NCBI RefSeq assembly: GCF_001723305.1
Contig: NZ_LPWF01000034.1
Span: forward strand, 35,163 to 99,162
Length of the DNA stretch: 64,000 nucleotides
From: Methyloceanibacter superfactus
Lineage (GTDB): Bacteria > Pseudomonadota > Alphaproteobacteria > Rhizobiales > Methyloligellaceae
Direction: 5' to 3'
The position numbers and the translations under genes are program-made. This document shows positions 21,919-34,461 of this stretch, in pieces; the first letter of the stretch is position 1; each line of letters starts with the position of its first letter. Under the pieces are notes generated by a model. It did no database searches and was not told where the DNA came from. It saw nothing but the letters and a program-made list of their open reading frames with translations.

Positions 21919-22390
21919 GGTGTTTCGGTGTCTCTTTCAGGGCGTCATGCATGAAAGCGCGAAAGCGCGGCGTGTATTGCTCGAGGTAGCCCGAAGTCTG
22001 AAAATGCGTGGACAACAAATACGCGCGGTGCTGCTTGAGCTGGAGACGCACGGCTGAATCCCATTCCTTGGTCGGCAAGACTTGCAGGATCTCCTCGCTG
22101 GCGTTGAGTATGGTGTCCACGAACAGTTCGTATTTTTGGAACGTCTCCTTGCTGCCGTCGATTGTCATTTCGTCGTAGTTGAAGTCCGCCAGCGCGAGGG
22201 TCGGGTCGGCCAGCTTGGGATTGTCGAAGGCGAGCCTGAGCGTCTCTCTCCATAATTCATTGCCATTTGCTCGGTGCTCCGCCTTGCGCCCTTCGGAGAT
22301 CTGCAAGTGCGCATAGATCAATGCCGCAACCGCGGCGACACCCATGGCTATCGTCGCGAGTGTGTTTGCATTCTGCCAAAGCCAGGTCAT
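21911..22390 (-). CDS. Hypothetical single-helix membrane protein inside the nuo operon
   Basis: I do not recognise a family. The 159-residue product has one N-terminal transmembrane helix (about residues 10-27, TLATIAMGVAAVAALIYAHL) and no signal peptidase site. A predominantly helical soluble part of about 130 residues follows, rich in aromatic and charged residues, and ends HHA. It is transcribed with the nuo genes: 9 bases after nuoF, and its stop overlaps the nuoG start by eight bases. It could be an assembly factor or a lineage-specific accessory subunit, but it has no cysteines, so it binds no iron-sulfur cluster. The helix-then-soluble layout resembles small uncharacterised membrane-anchored proteins scattered in proteobacteria. 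Function is unknown. Confidence 0.8.
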   Translation of the reverse strand: MTWLWQNANTLATIAMGVAAVAALIYAHLQISEGRKAEHRANGNELWRETLRLAFDNPKLADPTLALADFNYDEMTIDGSKETFQKYELFVDTILNASEEILQVLPTKEWDSAVRLQLKQHRAYLLSTHFQTSGYLEQYTPRFRAFMHDALKETPKHHA

Positions 22391-22399
22391 GCACGGCCC

Positions 22400-23697
<1,298 letters not shown>

Positions 23698-23698
<1 letters not shown>

Positions 23699-24450
23699 CA
23701 GCGGGCCTTCGGCTTTCTACTCTTGTCGAGCGGCGGCTTCGGAACGCCGGCTTCGCGGACATTGGCGGCGGCTCCGGGGCGTTTGGCGCTGGCGTCGATG
23801 AGCACGGCGCCGGCGGAGCCAGGTTCGGCGCCCGACGAGTCGTTCGTGTAAAGCGCGGGGTCGGTGAGCGTGTTGGGGCCACCGAGGGGCGCCGAGGTCT
23901 GCCGCCCGTTTTGGGGGCCTGGTTCCACGTCCTCACCAGCGCGCAGCCGCTTGAGGATGGACTCGAAATTCTCCGGGGTCAGATCCTCGTAATAATACTT
24001 GTTGATCTGAGCCATGGGCGCGTTGACGCAAGCGCCGAGACACTCCACCTCGGTCCACGAGAACAGCCCGTCCTCGCTGACGGTGTCCTTCGGGCCGATA
24101 GCTTTTCGGCAGACATCCTTGATGTCCTCGGCGCCTCGCAACATGCATGGCGTGGTGCCGCACACCTGCACGTAATGGCGGCCCACCGGCGCGAGATTGA
24201 ACATCGTATAGAAGGTCACGATCTCGTAGACGCGGATATAGGCCATGTTGAGCATGTCGGCGACGTAGCGCAGCGCCGGCTCGGGGATCCAGCCGCCCAT
24301 CTGCTCCTGCGCCCGCCACAGTAGCGAGAGCACGGCGGAAGCCTGGCGGCCTTCCGGATACTGCTTGATCTGGGCTTTGGCCCATTCAAGATTTTCGGGC
24401 GTGAAGGCAAAGCCTTCAGGCTGCTCAGCGGCGAGGCGTCGGACGCTCAT
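23698..24450 (-). CDS. nuoE: NADH-quinone oxidoreductase subunit E with a low-complexity C-terminal extension
   Basis: NuoE is the thioredoxin-like 2Fe-2S (N1a) subunit next to NuoF. The core spans about residues 1-170. Cluster ligands are seen in [13 protein letters not shown] (about residue 97) and [13 protein letters not shown] (about 138). Beyond it lies an 80-residue tail rich in Pro, Ala, Gly and basic residues (ending KSRKPKAR) that has no counterpart in the short E. coli subunit. Such tails are common in rhizobial NuoE. It is preceded by a 123-base gap after nuoD that holds only a small GC-rich hairpin. Confidence 0.96.
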
Positions 24451-24573
24451 CTCTATCTTCTTGTGGTCTCGCGGGACGTGTTGCCCTGGTTCCCGCGAGT
24501 CGCTCCTAACTGACTTGTGTAAGGCCTTGGTGAGTCTCGCTTACGACGCCCCATTTCGCAACTGCACAATGGG

Positions 24574-25800
24574 TCAACGGTCACACTCTCCAAAGACAAT
24601 ATCGATCGATCCGATCACCGCCGACACATCCGCCAGCATGTGACCGCGGCACAGGAATTCGAGCGCCGCGAGATGGACGAAGCTGGGCGCCCGGATCTTG
24701 CAGCGATAGGGCCGATTGGTGCCGTCGGAGACGAGATAGACGCCGAATTCGCCCTTCGGCGCCTCGACCGCCGCATAAGGCTCGCCCTTCGGTACGTGAT
24801 AGCCCTCGGTGTACAGCTTGAAGTGGTGGATCAGGGCTTCCATGGAGCCCTTCATCTGCGCCCGGCGCGGCGGCACCATCTTATGGTTGTCAACGGTGAC
24901 GGGACCCGGCGTGGTGGTAAGGCGCTCGCAGCATTGCTTCATGAGACGGACCGATTGGCGCATCTCCTCCATGCGGATGAGATAGCGGTCGTAGCAATCC
25001 CCGTTCTTGCCGATGGGAATATCAAACTCGAGCTCGTCGTAGCACTCGTAAGGCTGGGACTTGCGCAAATCCCAAGCGGCACCCGTGCTGCGGATCATTG
25101 CGCCGGAGAACCCATGGGCCCAGCCGTCCTCCTGGCTGACGACGCCGATATCCACATTGCGCTGCTTGAAAATGCGGTTGTCGGTCAGAAGCCCTTCGAT
25201 GTCGTCGCAAGACTTCAGGAACGGATCGCAAAAGGCGTAGATGTCGTCGACCAGCTCGGGCGGCAGGTCCTGATGCACCCCGCCGGGACGCATATAGGCG
25301 GCATGCATGCGGCTGCCGCTTGCCCGCTCGTAGAACACCATGAGCTTCTCGCGCTCCTCGAAGCCCCAGAGCGGCGGGGTGAGCGCGCCGACATCCATGG
25401 CCTGCGTGGTGACGTTGAGGAGATGGGACAGCAGCCGGCCGATCTCGGAGTAGAGGACGCGGATGAGCTGCGCACGCTTTGGCACGGCGACGCCCACGAG
25501 CTTCTCCACGGCCAGCGAGTATGCATGCTCCTGATTCATCGGCGCGACATAGTCGAGCCGATCGAAATAGGGCAGCGCCTGAAGATAGGTCTTGTACTCG
25601 ATCAGCTTCTCGGTGCCGCGATGAAGCAGTCCGATATGGGGATCGACGCGCTCGACCACCTCACCGTCCAGCTCGAGCACTAAGCGCAGCACGCCGTGCG
25701 CGGCGGGATGCTGCGGTCCAAAATTGATGGTGAAGGTGCGGTCGTCGCCCTCACGCTTGCCGCTGTCCAGTTCCGGCGCTTTGGTCTCGATCTCGGCCAT
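24574..25800 (-). CDS. nuoD: NADH-quinone oxidoreductase subunit D
   Basis: NuoD is the 49-kDa-type subunit forming the quinone site with NuoB. It is 408 residues from the ATG at 25800 ([10 protein letters not shown]). The quinone-site motif [12 protein letters not shown] (about residue 30), the [17 protein letters not shown] segment and PRGEFG-equivalent [13 protein letters not shown] are present, and the C-terminus [11 protein letters not shown] is canonical. The start shares one base with the stop of the upstream thioesterase gene (TGATG), so the open frame upstream of this ATG is not coding. Frame is intact. Confidence 0.96.
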   Translation of the reverse strand: MAEIETKAPELDSGKREGDDRTFTINFGPQHPAAHGVLRLVLELDGEVVERVDPHIGLLHRGTEKLIEYKTYLQALPYFDRLDYVAPMNQEHAYSLAVEKLVGVAVPKRAQLIRVLYSEIGRLLSHLLNVTTQAMDVGALTPPLWGFEEREKLMVFYERASGSRMHAAYMRPGGVHQDLPPELVDDIYAFCDPFLKSCDDIEGLLTDNRIFKQRNVDIGVVSQEDGWAHGFSGAMIRSTGAAWDLRKSQPYECYDELEFDIPIGKNGDCYDRYLIRMEEMRQSVRLMKQCCERLTTTPGPVTVDNHKMVPPRRAQMKGSMEALIHHFKLYTEGYHVPKGEPYAAVEAPKGEFGVYLVSDGTNRPYRCKIRAPSFVHLAALEFLCRGHMLADVSAVIGSIDIVFGECDR

Positions 25801-26231
25801 CAGGCGTCCACTCCAGCCTTCGACAGCTTGGCGGCTACGCCGCGCTCGAATCTGCTCCAACCGACAATGAAGCGCTCATGGGTACCGGCGCTGATCTCCT
25901 CGATGCCGTCATGGGCGCTGACCTTGAAGCTCGCTCGCGGCCCCCGGACCTCGGTGCACTCGACATCCACGGTTACGGTGAAGCCCGGCGGGGTGGCGGC
26001 CTTGTGCGACACGTCGATATGGACGCCGAGACTGCCCTCGCCTTCGTCCAGATGTGACTCCAGCAACTGTACGCAGGTCCACTCCATGAGTGCGACCATG
26101 AAGCCGGTGGCGAAGACCTCGGGCATGGCGGCCAGTTGGGGCGATTCCTCGTAGAGATACGGCACCGTCTTGGTCACGGGCACCGTGTAAGAGAAGCTGT
26201 GCTTGAGGCCGGCTTTGAGGGTGGGCTTCAC
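25800..26231 (-). CDS. Thioesterase of the FlK (fluoroacetyl-CoA thioesterase-like) family, embedded in the nuo operon
   Basis: A hot-dog-fold thioesterase of 143 residues that should hydrolyse an acyl-CoA. From memory of Streptomyces cattleya FlK, the alignment is gapless over the core, and catalytic residues fall at the same numbers: Thr42 and Glu50 ([12 protein letters not shown]), Gly69 (EGSLG), His76 (SHKAATPPG) and Arg120 (THER). FlK's gating phenylalanines are replaced: Leu33 and Met36. It is therefore probably not specific for fluoroacetyl-CoA; the substrate is unknown. The GTG at 26231 overlaps the nuoC stop (GTGA), and its own stop overlaps the nuoD start, so it is translated as part of the nuo message. 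A longer start at 26303 would run inside nuoC and is rejected. Confidence 0.88.
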   Translation of the reverse strand: MKPTLKAGLKHSFSYTVPVTKTVPYLYEESPQLAAMPEVFATGFMVALMEWTCVQLLESHLDEGEGSLGVHIDVSHKAATPPGFTVTVDVECTEVRGPRASFKVSAHDGIEEISAGTHERFIVGWSRFERGVAAKLSKAGVDA

Positions 26232-26853
26232 GGCTCCCCCTTCCGGTCCGGCGCCTCGCCTGCCTTCTCGTCGCCTGGAATGGCGGTATCCATGCCCTCC
26301 CACGGGCTCAAGAAGTCGAAGCTGCGATATTCCTGCATCAGTTTCACCGGCTCATACACGACCCGCTTCAGTTCATCGTCGTATCGGAGCTCGACAAAGC
26401 CCGTGAGCGGGAAATCCTTGCGCAAGGGATGGCCCTGAAAGCCGTAATCGGTGAGCAGGCGGCGGAGGTCGGGGTGGCCTTCGAACAGAATGCCGTAGAG
26501 ATCGTAGGCCTCGCGTTCGAACCAATTGGCTGCGGGGAACAGCTCGACAATGCTCGGCACCGGCGTCTCGGCGCGGGCGGTGGCGCGCACGCGGATACGC
26601 TGGTTCAGCCACGGACTTAGCAGGTGATAGACGACGTCGAAGCGCTCGTCGCGTTCGGGATAATCGGCGCCGCAAATATCGATGAGACAGCCGAAGCGGC
26701 AGCGCGCGTCGTCGCGCAGGAAAGCGATAACCTCGGGGATGCTGTCGCGCTTCACCTCGATGGTGAGTTCGCCGAGCGCGACCTGGAAGCCTGTCTGCTT
26801 CGGTCCGAGTTTCCCGGCAAGGTATGCGCCCAGCTTGTTCAGGCTTCGTCCAT
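26228..26853 (-). CDS. nuoC: NADH-quinone oxidoreductase subunit C, with a frame break near its start
   Basis: NuoC is the 30-kDa subunit of the peripheral arm. Diagnostic sequence [39 protein letters not shown] is intact in parts around residues 115-155. The open frame reaches only a GTG at 26755. Upstream, codons continue the family N-terminus ([13 protein letters not shown]...), and an ATG GAC GAA at 26853 begins it, but one base short. A missing base near 26843 restores an unbroken protein of about 208 residues. The C-terminal tail is charged. Its stop overlaps the thioesterase GTG. Confidence 0.93.
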
Positions 26854-26879
26854 CAAGGCTCCAGGATCAGAGCGGCGCG

Positions 26880-27431
26880 TCAGCGTTCGATCGTGCCGGT
26901 CCGCCTGATCTTCTTCTGCAGGAGCAGCACGCCGTAGACCAGCGCTTCGGCTGTCGGCGGGCAACCCGGAACGTAGATATCCACCGGCACGATGCGGTCA
27001 CATCCGCGAACGACCGAATAGGAGTAGTGATAATAGCCACCGCCATTGGCGCAAGAGCCCATGGAGATGACATAGCGCGGCTCCGGCATTTGGTCGTAGA
27101 CCTTGCGCAATGCCGGCGCCATCTTGTTGCATAGGGTCCCCGCGACGATCATCACGTCAGACTGTCGCGGGCTGCCACGCGGCGCGAAACCGAACCGCTC
27201 GAGGTCGTAGCGCGGCATTGACGACTGCATCATCTCGACGGCGCAGCAGGCGAGCCCGAAGGTCATCCACATGAGCGATCCGGTGCGCGCCCAGTTGATC
27301 AGGTCGTCGGCCGTGGTGAGCAGGAAGCCCTTGTCCGCGAGCTCGTCGGAGAAGACGCCGAAGCTGGTCGCGCCCGGAGTCGTGATCAAGCCGCCGGGCT
27401 TGCCTTCGGTCTCGAAGAGAGGCTCAGGCAT
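26880..27431 (-). CDS. nuoB: NADH-quinone oxidoreductase subunit B
   Basis: NuoB holds cluster N2, the last electron carrier before quinone. The tandem cysteine motif [10 protein letters not shown] (about residue 60), then [21 protein letters not shown] (about 125-145) and [11 protein letters not shown] complete the four-ligand set. I chose the ATG at 27431 because it forms a TGATG overlap with nuoA, like other junctions in this operon. The ATGs at 27440 and 27461 are alternatives. Frame is intact. Confidence 0.96.
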   Translation of the reverse strand: MPEPLFETEGKPGGLITTPGATSFGVFSDELADKGFLLTTADDLINWARTGSLMWMTFGLACCAVEMMQSSMPRYDLERFGFAPRGSPRQSDVMIVAGTLCNKMAPALRKVYDQMPEPRYVISMGSCANGGGYYHYSYSVVRGCDRIVPVDIYVPGCPPTAEALVYGVLLLQKKIRRTGTIER

Positions 27432-27796
27432 CAATCCCATTCGAGCGCGCCTTTCCGCCACTCATAGACAAAGCCGATGGTGAGAACTCCCAAGAACACG
27501 ATCATCGACCAAAAGCCGAGCGCGCCGACCTCCTCGAAGGCAACGGCCCAAGGGAATAGGAATGCGATCTCAAGGTCGAAGATAATGAACAGAAGCGACA
27601 CGAGATAGAAGCGCACGTCGAATTTCATGCGTGCGTCATCGAAGGCGTCGAAGCCGCATTCATAGGCCGAGACCTTCTCGGGATCCGGATTGCGCACGGC
27701 GATGACGAAAGGCACGACCAGAAGGATCGTGCTGATGACAAAGGCGATGCCGATGAAAATGACGAGCGGCAGGTAATCTTGGAGAAGCTGGCCCAT
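27431..27796 (-). CDS. nuoA: NADH-quinone oxidoreductase subunit A
   Basis: NuoA is a three-helix membrane subunit of complex I, 121 residues. The conserved loop carrying [21 protein letters not shown] (about residues 45-65) is unmistakable. It is the first gene of the nuo operon and lies about 40 bases downstream of tRNA-Asp. The operon may be read from the tRNA promoter or from one within that short gap, though no hexamer pair was obvious. Confidence 0.97.
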   Translation of the reverse strand: MGQLLQDYLPLVIFIGIAFVISTILLVVPFVIAVRNPDPEKVSAYECGFDAFDDARMKFDVRFYLVSLLFIIFDLEIAFLFPWAVAFEEVGALGFWSMIVFLGVLTIGFVYEWRKGALEWD

Positions 27797-27834
27797 GGCT
27801 TTTCTTCAGCCTTCTTCGGGTGCGGGGGCCAAAA

Positions 27835-27911
<77 letters not shown>

Positions 27912-28004
27912 TACCGGGCCGTAGACCACGGCCGGAGGCGAGCTTCAGCATGTACGGCCTGAGATTCCCCAAGTCAAGACAAGGTCCCAAAGACCTTTGC
28001 CTTG

Positions 28005-28721
28005 CTATTGCGGCGTGGTGCCGCTTTCGCCCTCCTGTGCGAGGCTTGCCAGGATATTCTTGGCTGCGGGATCACCCAACTGCGCGGCTTTCGCAATCAG
28101 AACCTTGGCTTCGGCCGGGTTGAGACCGACGCCATAGGCGCCCTCATTGTAGAAATTGGCCATGAGCAGCATGGCGCGGGTCGAGCCCGCATCGGCGGCC
28201 CTGCGGACCATGCGCACGCCGTCCAAGGGGTTCTTGGCCACGCCTTTGCCGGTCATGAGAGCCATGCCGTAGAGCATCATCCCGTTGGCGTTCCCGGCAT
28301 CCGACGCCTGGTGCATGAGGTCGGCGGCCTCGGGCTCGGGCGAAACATACGCAAGTACGAGCATCGCCGACGTATTGCCCTGGGTGATGAGCTTGTCGAG
28401 AAGAGGCTTGGCGCTTTCGATCTTCTTGCCGGCGATATAGGCCATGGCCGCGCCGAGCGCGAAGCGGGGCTCGCCAGGGTGGTTCGCAAGCGCTTCGGTG
28501 CAAGCTGGGACGGCGCGATAGTAGTCGACGGTGCGGAAGGGTTGGCCCCACTCGTCGGGACCGAAGCCGGCGAAGGGGTTGGGCGCGAGGCGGTCGCAGA
28601 GCGACTCGGGCGTCTCGTCCGTCACAATCTCGTTCAAGTTCAGTGGAGCGGCGACGGCGCCGTTCACTCCAGACAAAGACAGAATAAAGCAGATCGCGAC
28701 ACCGGCAGTTGCGTACCGCAT
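28005..28721 (-). CDS. Exported Sel1-repeat protein
   Basis: A 238-residue protein with a Sec signal peptide (about residues 1-24, ending NGAVAA) and then alpha-helical Sel1-like repeats. Examples are GNANGMMLYGMALMTGKGV (about 145-163), AGSTRAMLLMANFYNEGAYGV (about 178-198) and a final AAQLGDPAAKNILASL. Sel1 repeats form TPR-like scaffolds for protein contacts, so this is probably a periplasmic interaction or cell-envelope factor; the partner is unknown. It lies alone between tRNA-Val and tRNA-Asp. Confidence 0.8.
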   Translation of the reverse strand: MRYATAGVAICFILSLSGVNGAVAAPLNLNEIVTDETPESLCDRLAPNPFAGFGPDEWGQPFRTVDYYRAVPACTEALANHPGEPRFALGAAMAYIAGKKIESAKPLLDKLITQGNTSAMLVLAYVSPEPEAADLMHQASDAGNANGMMLYGMALMTGKGVAKNPLDGVRMVRRAADAGSTRAMLLMANFYNEGAYGVGLNPAEAKVLIAKAAQLGDPAAKNILASLAQEGESGTTPQ

Positions 28722-28743
28722 GAGACACCTCCCCTGACGAGAA

Positions 28744-28819
28744 TGGTGGGCGGTGACAGTCTCGAACTGCCGACATCCACGGTGTAAACGTGGCGCTCTA
28801 CCAACTGAGCTAACCGCCC
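28744..28819 (-). tRNA. tRNA-Val (anticodon TAC)
   Basis: A 76-base cloverleaf with acceptor GGGCGGT/ACCGCCC, D arm AGCTCAGTTGGTAGAGC, anticodon stem CCACG/CGTGG with TAC in the loop, T loop TTCGAGA, discriminator A and encoded CCA. It stands between hup and the Sel1 gene, as in many alphaproteobacteria. Confidence 0.97.
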
Positions 28820-28875
28820 TTCTATGAAGGGGAAGCCTATGACCGCGCTGCGGCCGGTGCCTATAGGGAATTTTT

Positions 28876-28917
28876 CCAAATAAAAGGGCGAAGCCTCACC
28901 TTAGCAAGGCCTCGCCC
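28876..28917 (-). terminator. Intrinsic terminator of hup
   Basis: On the minus strand, GGGCGAGGCCT and AGGCTTCGCCC form an 11-base-pair stem (one G-T pair) around a 10-base loop. TTTTATTT follows directly. It lies 25 bases after the hup stop, the expected position. Confidence 0.85.
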
Positions 28918-28941
28918 AGAAGATCGATAACGCGTCCGGGC

Positions 28942-29217
28942 TTAGGAGTTGCAGGCCTCTTTGAGAGCCTTGCCAGCGCGGAATTTCGGCACCTTCGACG
29001 CGGGGATCTGAACCTCGGCACCGGTGCGCGGGTTGCGTCCAACGGAGGCCTTGCGCTGCGCGACCTGGAAGTTGCCAAAGCCGACGATGCGCACGGTGTC
29101 ACCACCGCTCAGGGCCTTCTCGATGTTTTTGAACGTCGCGTCCACGGCCTTCTCAGCCGAGTCCTTCGACAGTTCGGATTCCTTCGCCACATGGGCGACC
29201 AGCTCAGCTTTGTTCAC
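28942..29217 (-). CDS. hup: DNA-binding protein HU
   Basis: HU is a nucleoid-associated dimer that bends DNA. The 91-residue sequence shows the helical body (MNKAELVAHVAKESELSKDSAEKAV), the beta-arm GRNPRTGAEVQIPASKVPKFRAGKAL with the DNA-intercalating Pro after RNPRTG, and a short C-terminus. The start is a GTG at 29217 with GGAG upstream. It follows lon, with its own terminator downstream. The 198-base gap to lon has an AT-rich patch (29316-29345) suitable for a promoter. Confidence 0.97.
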   Translation of the reverse strand: MNKAELVAHVAKESELSKDSAEKAVDATFKNIEKALSGGDTVRIVGFGNFQVAQRKASVGRNPRTGAEVQIPASKVPKFRAGKALKEACNS

Positions 29218-29415
29218 GGGTCTCCATCCTTTCGCTTGGCCCCAATCGCAGGGCTTGCACCCTCGAGGCCGCTTTGGGTACGCGATGATTCACAAACAAG
29301 TGGTGTATGACTGGCGCAAAAAACGAGGAAAATCAACAAATATGCCCGACTCGGTGCATAAGGCCGGACTACGCGATTGAGGCAAATCGACGGCAGAGAC
29401 GCACTCAAAGGCCGA

Positions 29416-31839
29416 TCAGTGGGCGGTGAGACCCGTCGCCGGTTTGTCCTTCGCCGGGACGACTTGCGCCGCCCCCTCACCTTCTTCCTCCCAAACGATC
29501 GGCTGGGGCGGACGGGTGAAGGCGAGTTTCAAAACCTCTTCCACGCGGGACACCGGCAGAATTTCGAGTGAATTCTTAAGTGAGTCCGGTATCTCCGTAA
29601 GATCCTTGGCATTTTCCTCAGGAATAATCACCGTCTTGATGCCGGCACGGAGGGCTGCAAGCAGCTTCTCCTTGAGGCCGCCAATGGGCAGAACCCGGCC
29701 ACGCAGGGTGATCTCCCCGGTCATGGCAACCTCGCGCCGCACGAATTCCGGTCATCAGAGAGATGATCGCGGTGGCATGGCCACGCCAGCCGAGGGGCCG
29801 TCCTTTGGCGTCGCGCCTTCGGGGACGTGAACGTGGATATCCCGCCTTTCGAAAAGCGGCGGCTCGATGCCGAAATCCACGGCCCTGGACCGAACATACG
29901 CATTCGCGGCCTGGATTGATTCTTTCATGACATCGCGCAGATTGCCGGTCACGGACATCTTGCCCTTGCCCGGCATCATCACGCCCTCGATGGTCAGAAT
30001 CTCACCGCCGACCTCGGTCCAGGCAAGACCGGTGACAACACCGACCTGGTCTTCCAGCTCGGCCTCGCCATAACGGTATTTCGGCACGCCGAGATAGTCC
30101 TGCAGGTTCTTGAGAGTGATCCGAACCGACTTCTTCTTCGTGGTCAGGAGTTCCTTGACCGACTTCCGGGCGAGTTTGGCAATCTCGCGCTCGAGGCTAC
30201 GGACGCCAGCCTCACGCGTGTAGCGGCGGATGACTTCCTTCAACGCGTCGTCCTCGAGCGTGAACTCATCCGGCTCAAGGCCATGGTTCTTGACCTGCAC
30301 GGCGATCAGGTGACGCCGGGCGATCTCGACCTTCTCGTCCTCGGTGTAGCCGGCGATGCGGATGATCTCCATCCGGTCCATCAGGGCCGGCGGAATGTTG
30401 AGCGTGTTGGCGGTCGTCACGAACATAACGTTGGAAAGGTCGTAGTCGACCTCCAAGTAATGGTCGTTGAAGGTGTGGTTCTGTTCCGGATCGAGCACTT
30501 CAAGGAGCGCCGAGGCCGGATCGCCGCGGAAATCGGCGCCCATCTTGTCGATCTCGTCGAGCAGGAAGAGCGGATTGACCTTCTTGGCCTTCTTCATGGA
30601 CTGGATGACCTTGCCAGGCATCGAGCCGATATAGGTCCGGCGGTGTCCCCTGATCTCGGCCTCGTCGGCACGCCGCCGAGACTCATCCGCACGAACTCAC
30701 GGCCCGTGGACTTGGCAATGGATTTGCCGAGCGAGGTCTTGCCGACACCGGGAGGGCCGACCAGGCAGAGGATCGGGCCTTTCAGCATATTGGTCCGGGC
30801 CTGCACTGCGAGATATTCGACGATGCGGTCCTTGACCTTCTCCAGGCCGTAATGATCGTGATCGAGCACCCGCTGGGCCTCGTCGAGATCGCGCTTCACG
30901 CGGCCCTTGACGCCCCACGGGATCGCCAGCAGCCAGTCGAGATAGTTGCGCACGACGGTGGCCTCGGCCGACATCGGGCTCATCTGGCGCAGCTTCTTGA
31001 GCTCGCCCATGGCCTTCTCGCGGGCTTCGCGGGAAAGCTTGGTCTTTTCGATCTTGTGCTCGAGCTCCGCCAGATCGTCGCGGCCCTCGTCGCCGTCGCC
31101 GAGCTCCTTCTGGATCGCCTTCATCTGCTCGTTCAAGTAGTACTCGCGCTGCGTCTTCTCCATCTGACGCTTGACGCGGCTCCTGATCTTGCGCTCGACC
31201 TGTAGGACCGAGATCTCACTCTCCATGAGCGTGAAGACGCGCTCCAGCGCTCGGACACCGAGGTGACCTCGAGAATTTGCTGCTTCTCGGCAATCTTGAT
31301 GGCGAGATGCGAGGCGATGGTGTCGGCGAGCTTGGAGTAGTCCTCGATCTGGCTCGCGGTGCCGAGCACCTCGGGCGAAATCTTCTTGTTGAGTTTCACA
31401 TAGCTCTCGAACTGGGACACCACCGAGCGGGCCAGCGCTTCGATCTCCTCCTCGGAGCCTAGCGTCTCCTCGACCGGCGCAGTCTCGGCCTCGAAATAGT
31501 TCTCGTTGTCGGTATAGCGAGTGATGGTGGCGCGGCGCGTCCCCTCGACCAGCACTTTCACGGTGCCGTCGGGGAGCTTGAGCAGCTGCAACACCGAGGC
31601 GAGCGTACCCAGCTCATAGATGCCGTCCGCGGTCGGCTCGTCGTCAGATGCATTTTTCTGGGCAACGAGGAGGATTTGCTTGTCCGTGCGCATGACCTCT
31701 TCGAGGGCCGCGATCGATTTCTCGCGCCGACAAAGAGCGGCACGATCATGTAGGGGAAAACGACGATGTCCCGGAGAGGCAGCACCGGATAAAGCTCCGG
31801 GGCGCTTTCTGTGGTCTCGGACGGGTTGGTTTCAGTCAT
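29416..31839 (-). CDS. lon: ATP-dependent Lon protease, broken into several frames by indels
   Basis: Lon degrades misfolded and regulatory proteins. The whole protein can be read by joining frames. The N-terminal substrate domain is [23 protein letters not shown]. The coiled region is [15 protein letters not shown]. Walker A is GPPGVGKT, Walker [11 protein letters not shown]. The protease domain has catalytic Ser in DGPSAGVAM and Lys in [14 protein letters not shown]. Frame breaks fall near 31722, 31246, 30670, 29773 and 29747, each explained by one base. The conserved residues are intact and clpX and hup flank it normally, so sequence error is far likelier than gene death. Restored length about 805 residues. 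Confidence 0.9.
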
Positions 31840-32108
31840 AATAGTTCCGTCGCTTTCTTCTGAGCGGCACCGAACGGCGATCCGCGAGCTACTCTTTCAG
31901 TTCCCCTCCCCCAAGGTCCGCCTGGATGCATTGTCCCGGCAAAAGCCGGGACGGGCACTGCGGCATGTTGGCCCGCCAGCCAGTTCACGAAGGTGGCGAC
32001 CGGCCATGCCGCCGTCAAGTGGCCGTTCCCCGAAAAGGCATACGCCGAATTCCCACCGATTTGAGTGGGATTCGCCTGTCCCTTCAAGCGGGGAATGGCG
32101 GTCAGCGG

Positions 32109-33374
<1,266 letters not shown>

Positions 33375-33675
33375 TCTCTCATCCAGTTTTTCTTGGTTTC
33401 TGCTCAGCGCCGGTGGCCGCCCGCCTGCGCACTATTGGTCCTCTTTCCCGCTTTGCAAGTATGAGCGATTCCCCTTGGGAAGCTGCCCGACACGCAATCT
33501 CAGCATGCTAGGGCGTCACTGATCAAGGATTGATTAATCCCGTTGTTCCCGAAGGGGGACATCTCATTCCGCAACCCGGACGGTGCAGGGACCATGCCCG
33601 ACCCCAATGCGGCAAGGCCCAAGCGAGGATTTCGCCGGTTAGCCCTAATGGGGCTTAAGGGGCTGTTCCGTGGGC
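33375..33675. other. Spacer between clpP and clpX
   Basis: About 300 bases without a plausible gene. On the minus strand a small AGCCC/GGGCT hairpin lies about 25 bases after the restored clpP stop but lacks a T run. The clpX promoter should lie here. CTTGATCA near 33527 resembles a -35 but I could not pair it convincingly. A TTCCCCTTGGGAA imperfect palindrome occurs at 33470-33482. Confidence 0.4.
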
Positions 33676-34324
33676 TCAAGACGTCGGGGCCGCCTTCTCG
33701 AGCTTCTCATCGAGCGGAGTCCGCTTGCTGATACCTCGTCCACCAGGCCGAAAGCTTGGCTTCTTCCGCCGTCAGGAAGTAGTCGCGGTCGAGGGTCTTG
33801 TCGATGGTCTCGTAGTCTTGGCCCGTATGGTGGACATAGACCTCGTTGAGACGCCGCTTCATCTTGATGATGTCCTCAGCATGCCGCTCGATGTCGCTCG
33901 CCTGTCCCTGGAAACCGCCGGAGGGCTGATGGAGCAAGACACGCGCATTCGGCAGTGCGAAGCGCATGCCCTTCTCGCCGGCACACAGCAGCAGCGATCC
34001 CATGGACGCGGCTTGGCCGATGCACAGCGTGGCCACCGGCGGCCGCACGAACTGCATGGTGTCGTAGATCGCCATGCCGGACGTCACCACGCCGCCGGGC
34101 GAGTTGATGTACATGGAAATCTCTTTCTTGGGGTTCTCCGCCTCCAAGAACAGCAGCTGCGCCGTGATCAACGAAGCCACGTGGTCCTCGATCGGGCCGG
34201 TGACGAAGATGATCCGCTCCTTGAGCAGGCGGGAGTAGATGTCGTAAGCGCGCTCGCCGCGGTTGGTCTGCTCGACCACCATCGGCACCAGCGTGCTCAT
34301 ATATGTCTCGACCGGATTGTTCAT
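33676..34324 (-). CDS. clpP: ATP-dependent Clp protease proteolytic subunit ClpP, with frame breaks near the C-terminus
   Basis: ClpP is the serine protease partner of ClpX. The ATG at 34324 gives [19 protein letters not shown], the normal start after leader removal, so the longer open frame upstream is not coding. Catalytic Ser lies in [11 protein letters not shown], His in LLHQPSGG, Asp in TLDRDYFL. After EEAK the frame fails. Inserting one base gives AFGLVDEV, and a second gives [18 protein letters not shown] ending in TGA at 33676. The two indels lie near 33745 and 33728. Restored length about 216 residues. Confidence 0.93.
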
Positions 34325-34461
34325 GAATGTCCTGCGTTTAGGAGCTTGCCGCCGGTCCGGGGACGACGAGCGATTCTGAAGGGTTGGTCTACTACATATG
34401 GGGCCTAGCCCCGAAACGGAAGAGGCCATATTGCCACTTCCCCTCACCTGGCTTCCGCTAC

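Noticed and set aside
29416..31839. lon as a pseudogene
   Set aside because: All catalytic and Walker motifs are intact in consecutive frames and the same kind of breaks occurs in essential genes nearby, so sequencing indels explain it better.
31932..31951. GTCCCGG/CCGGGAC hairpin between clpX and lon as an intrinsic terminator
   Set aside because: There is no T run on either strand, so it is only a hairpin.
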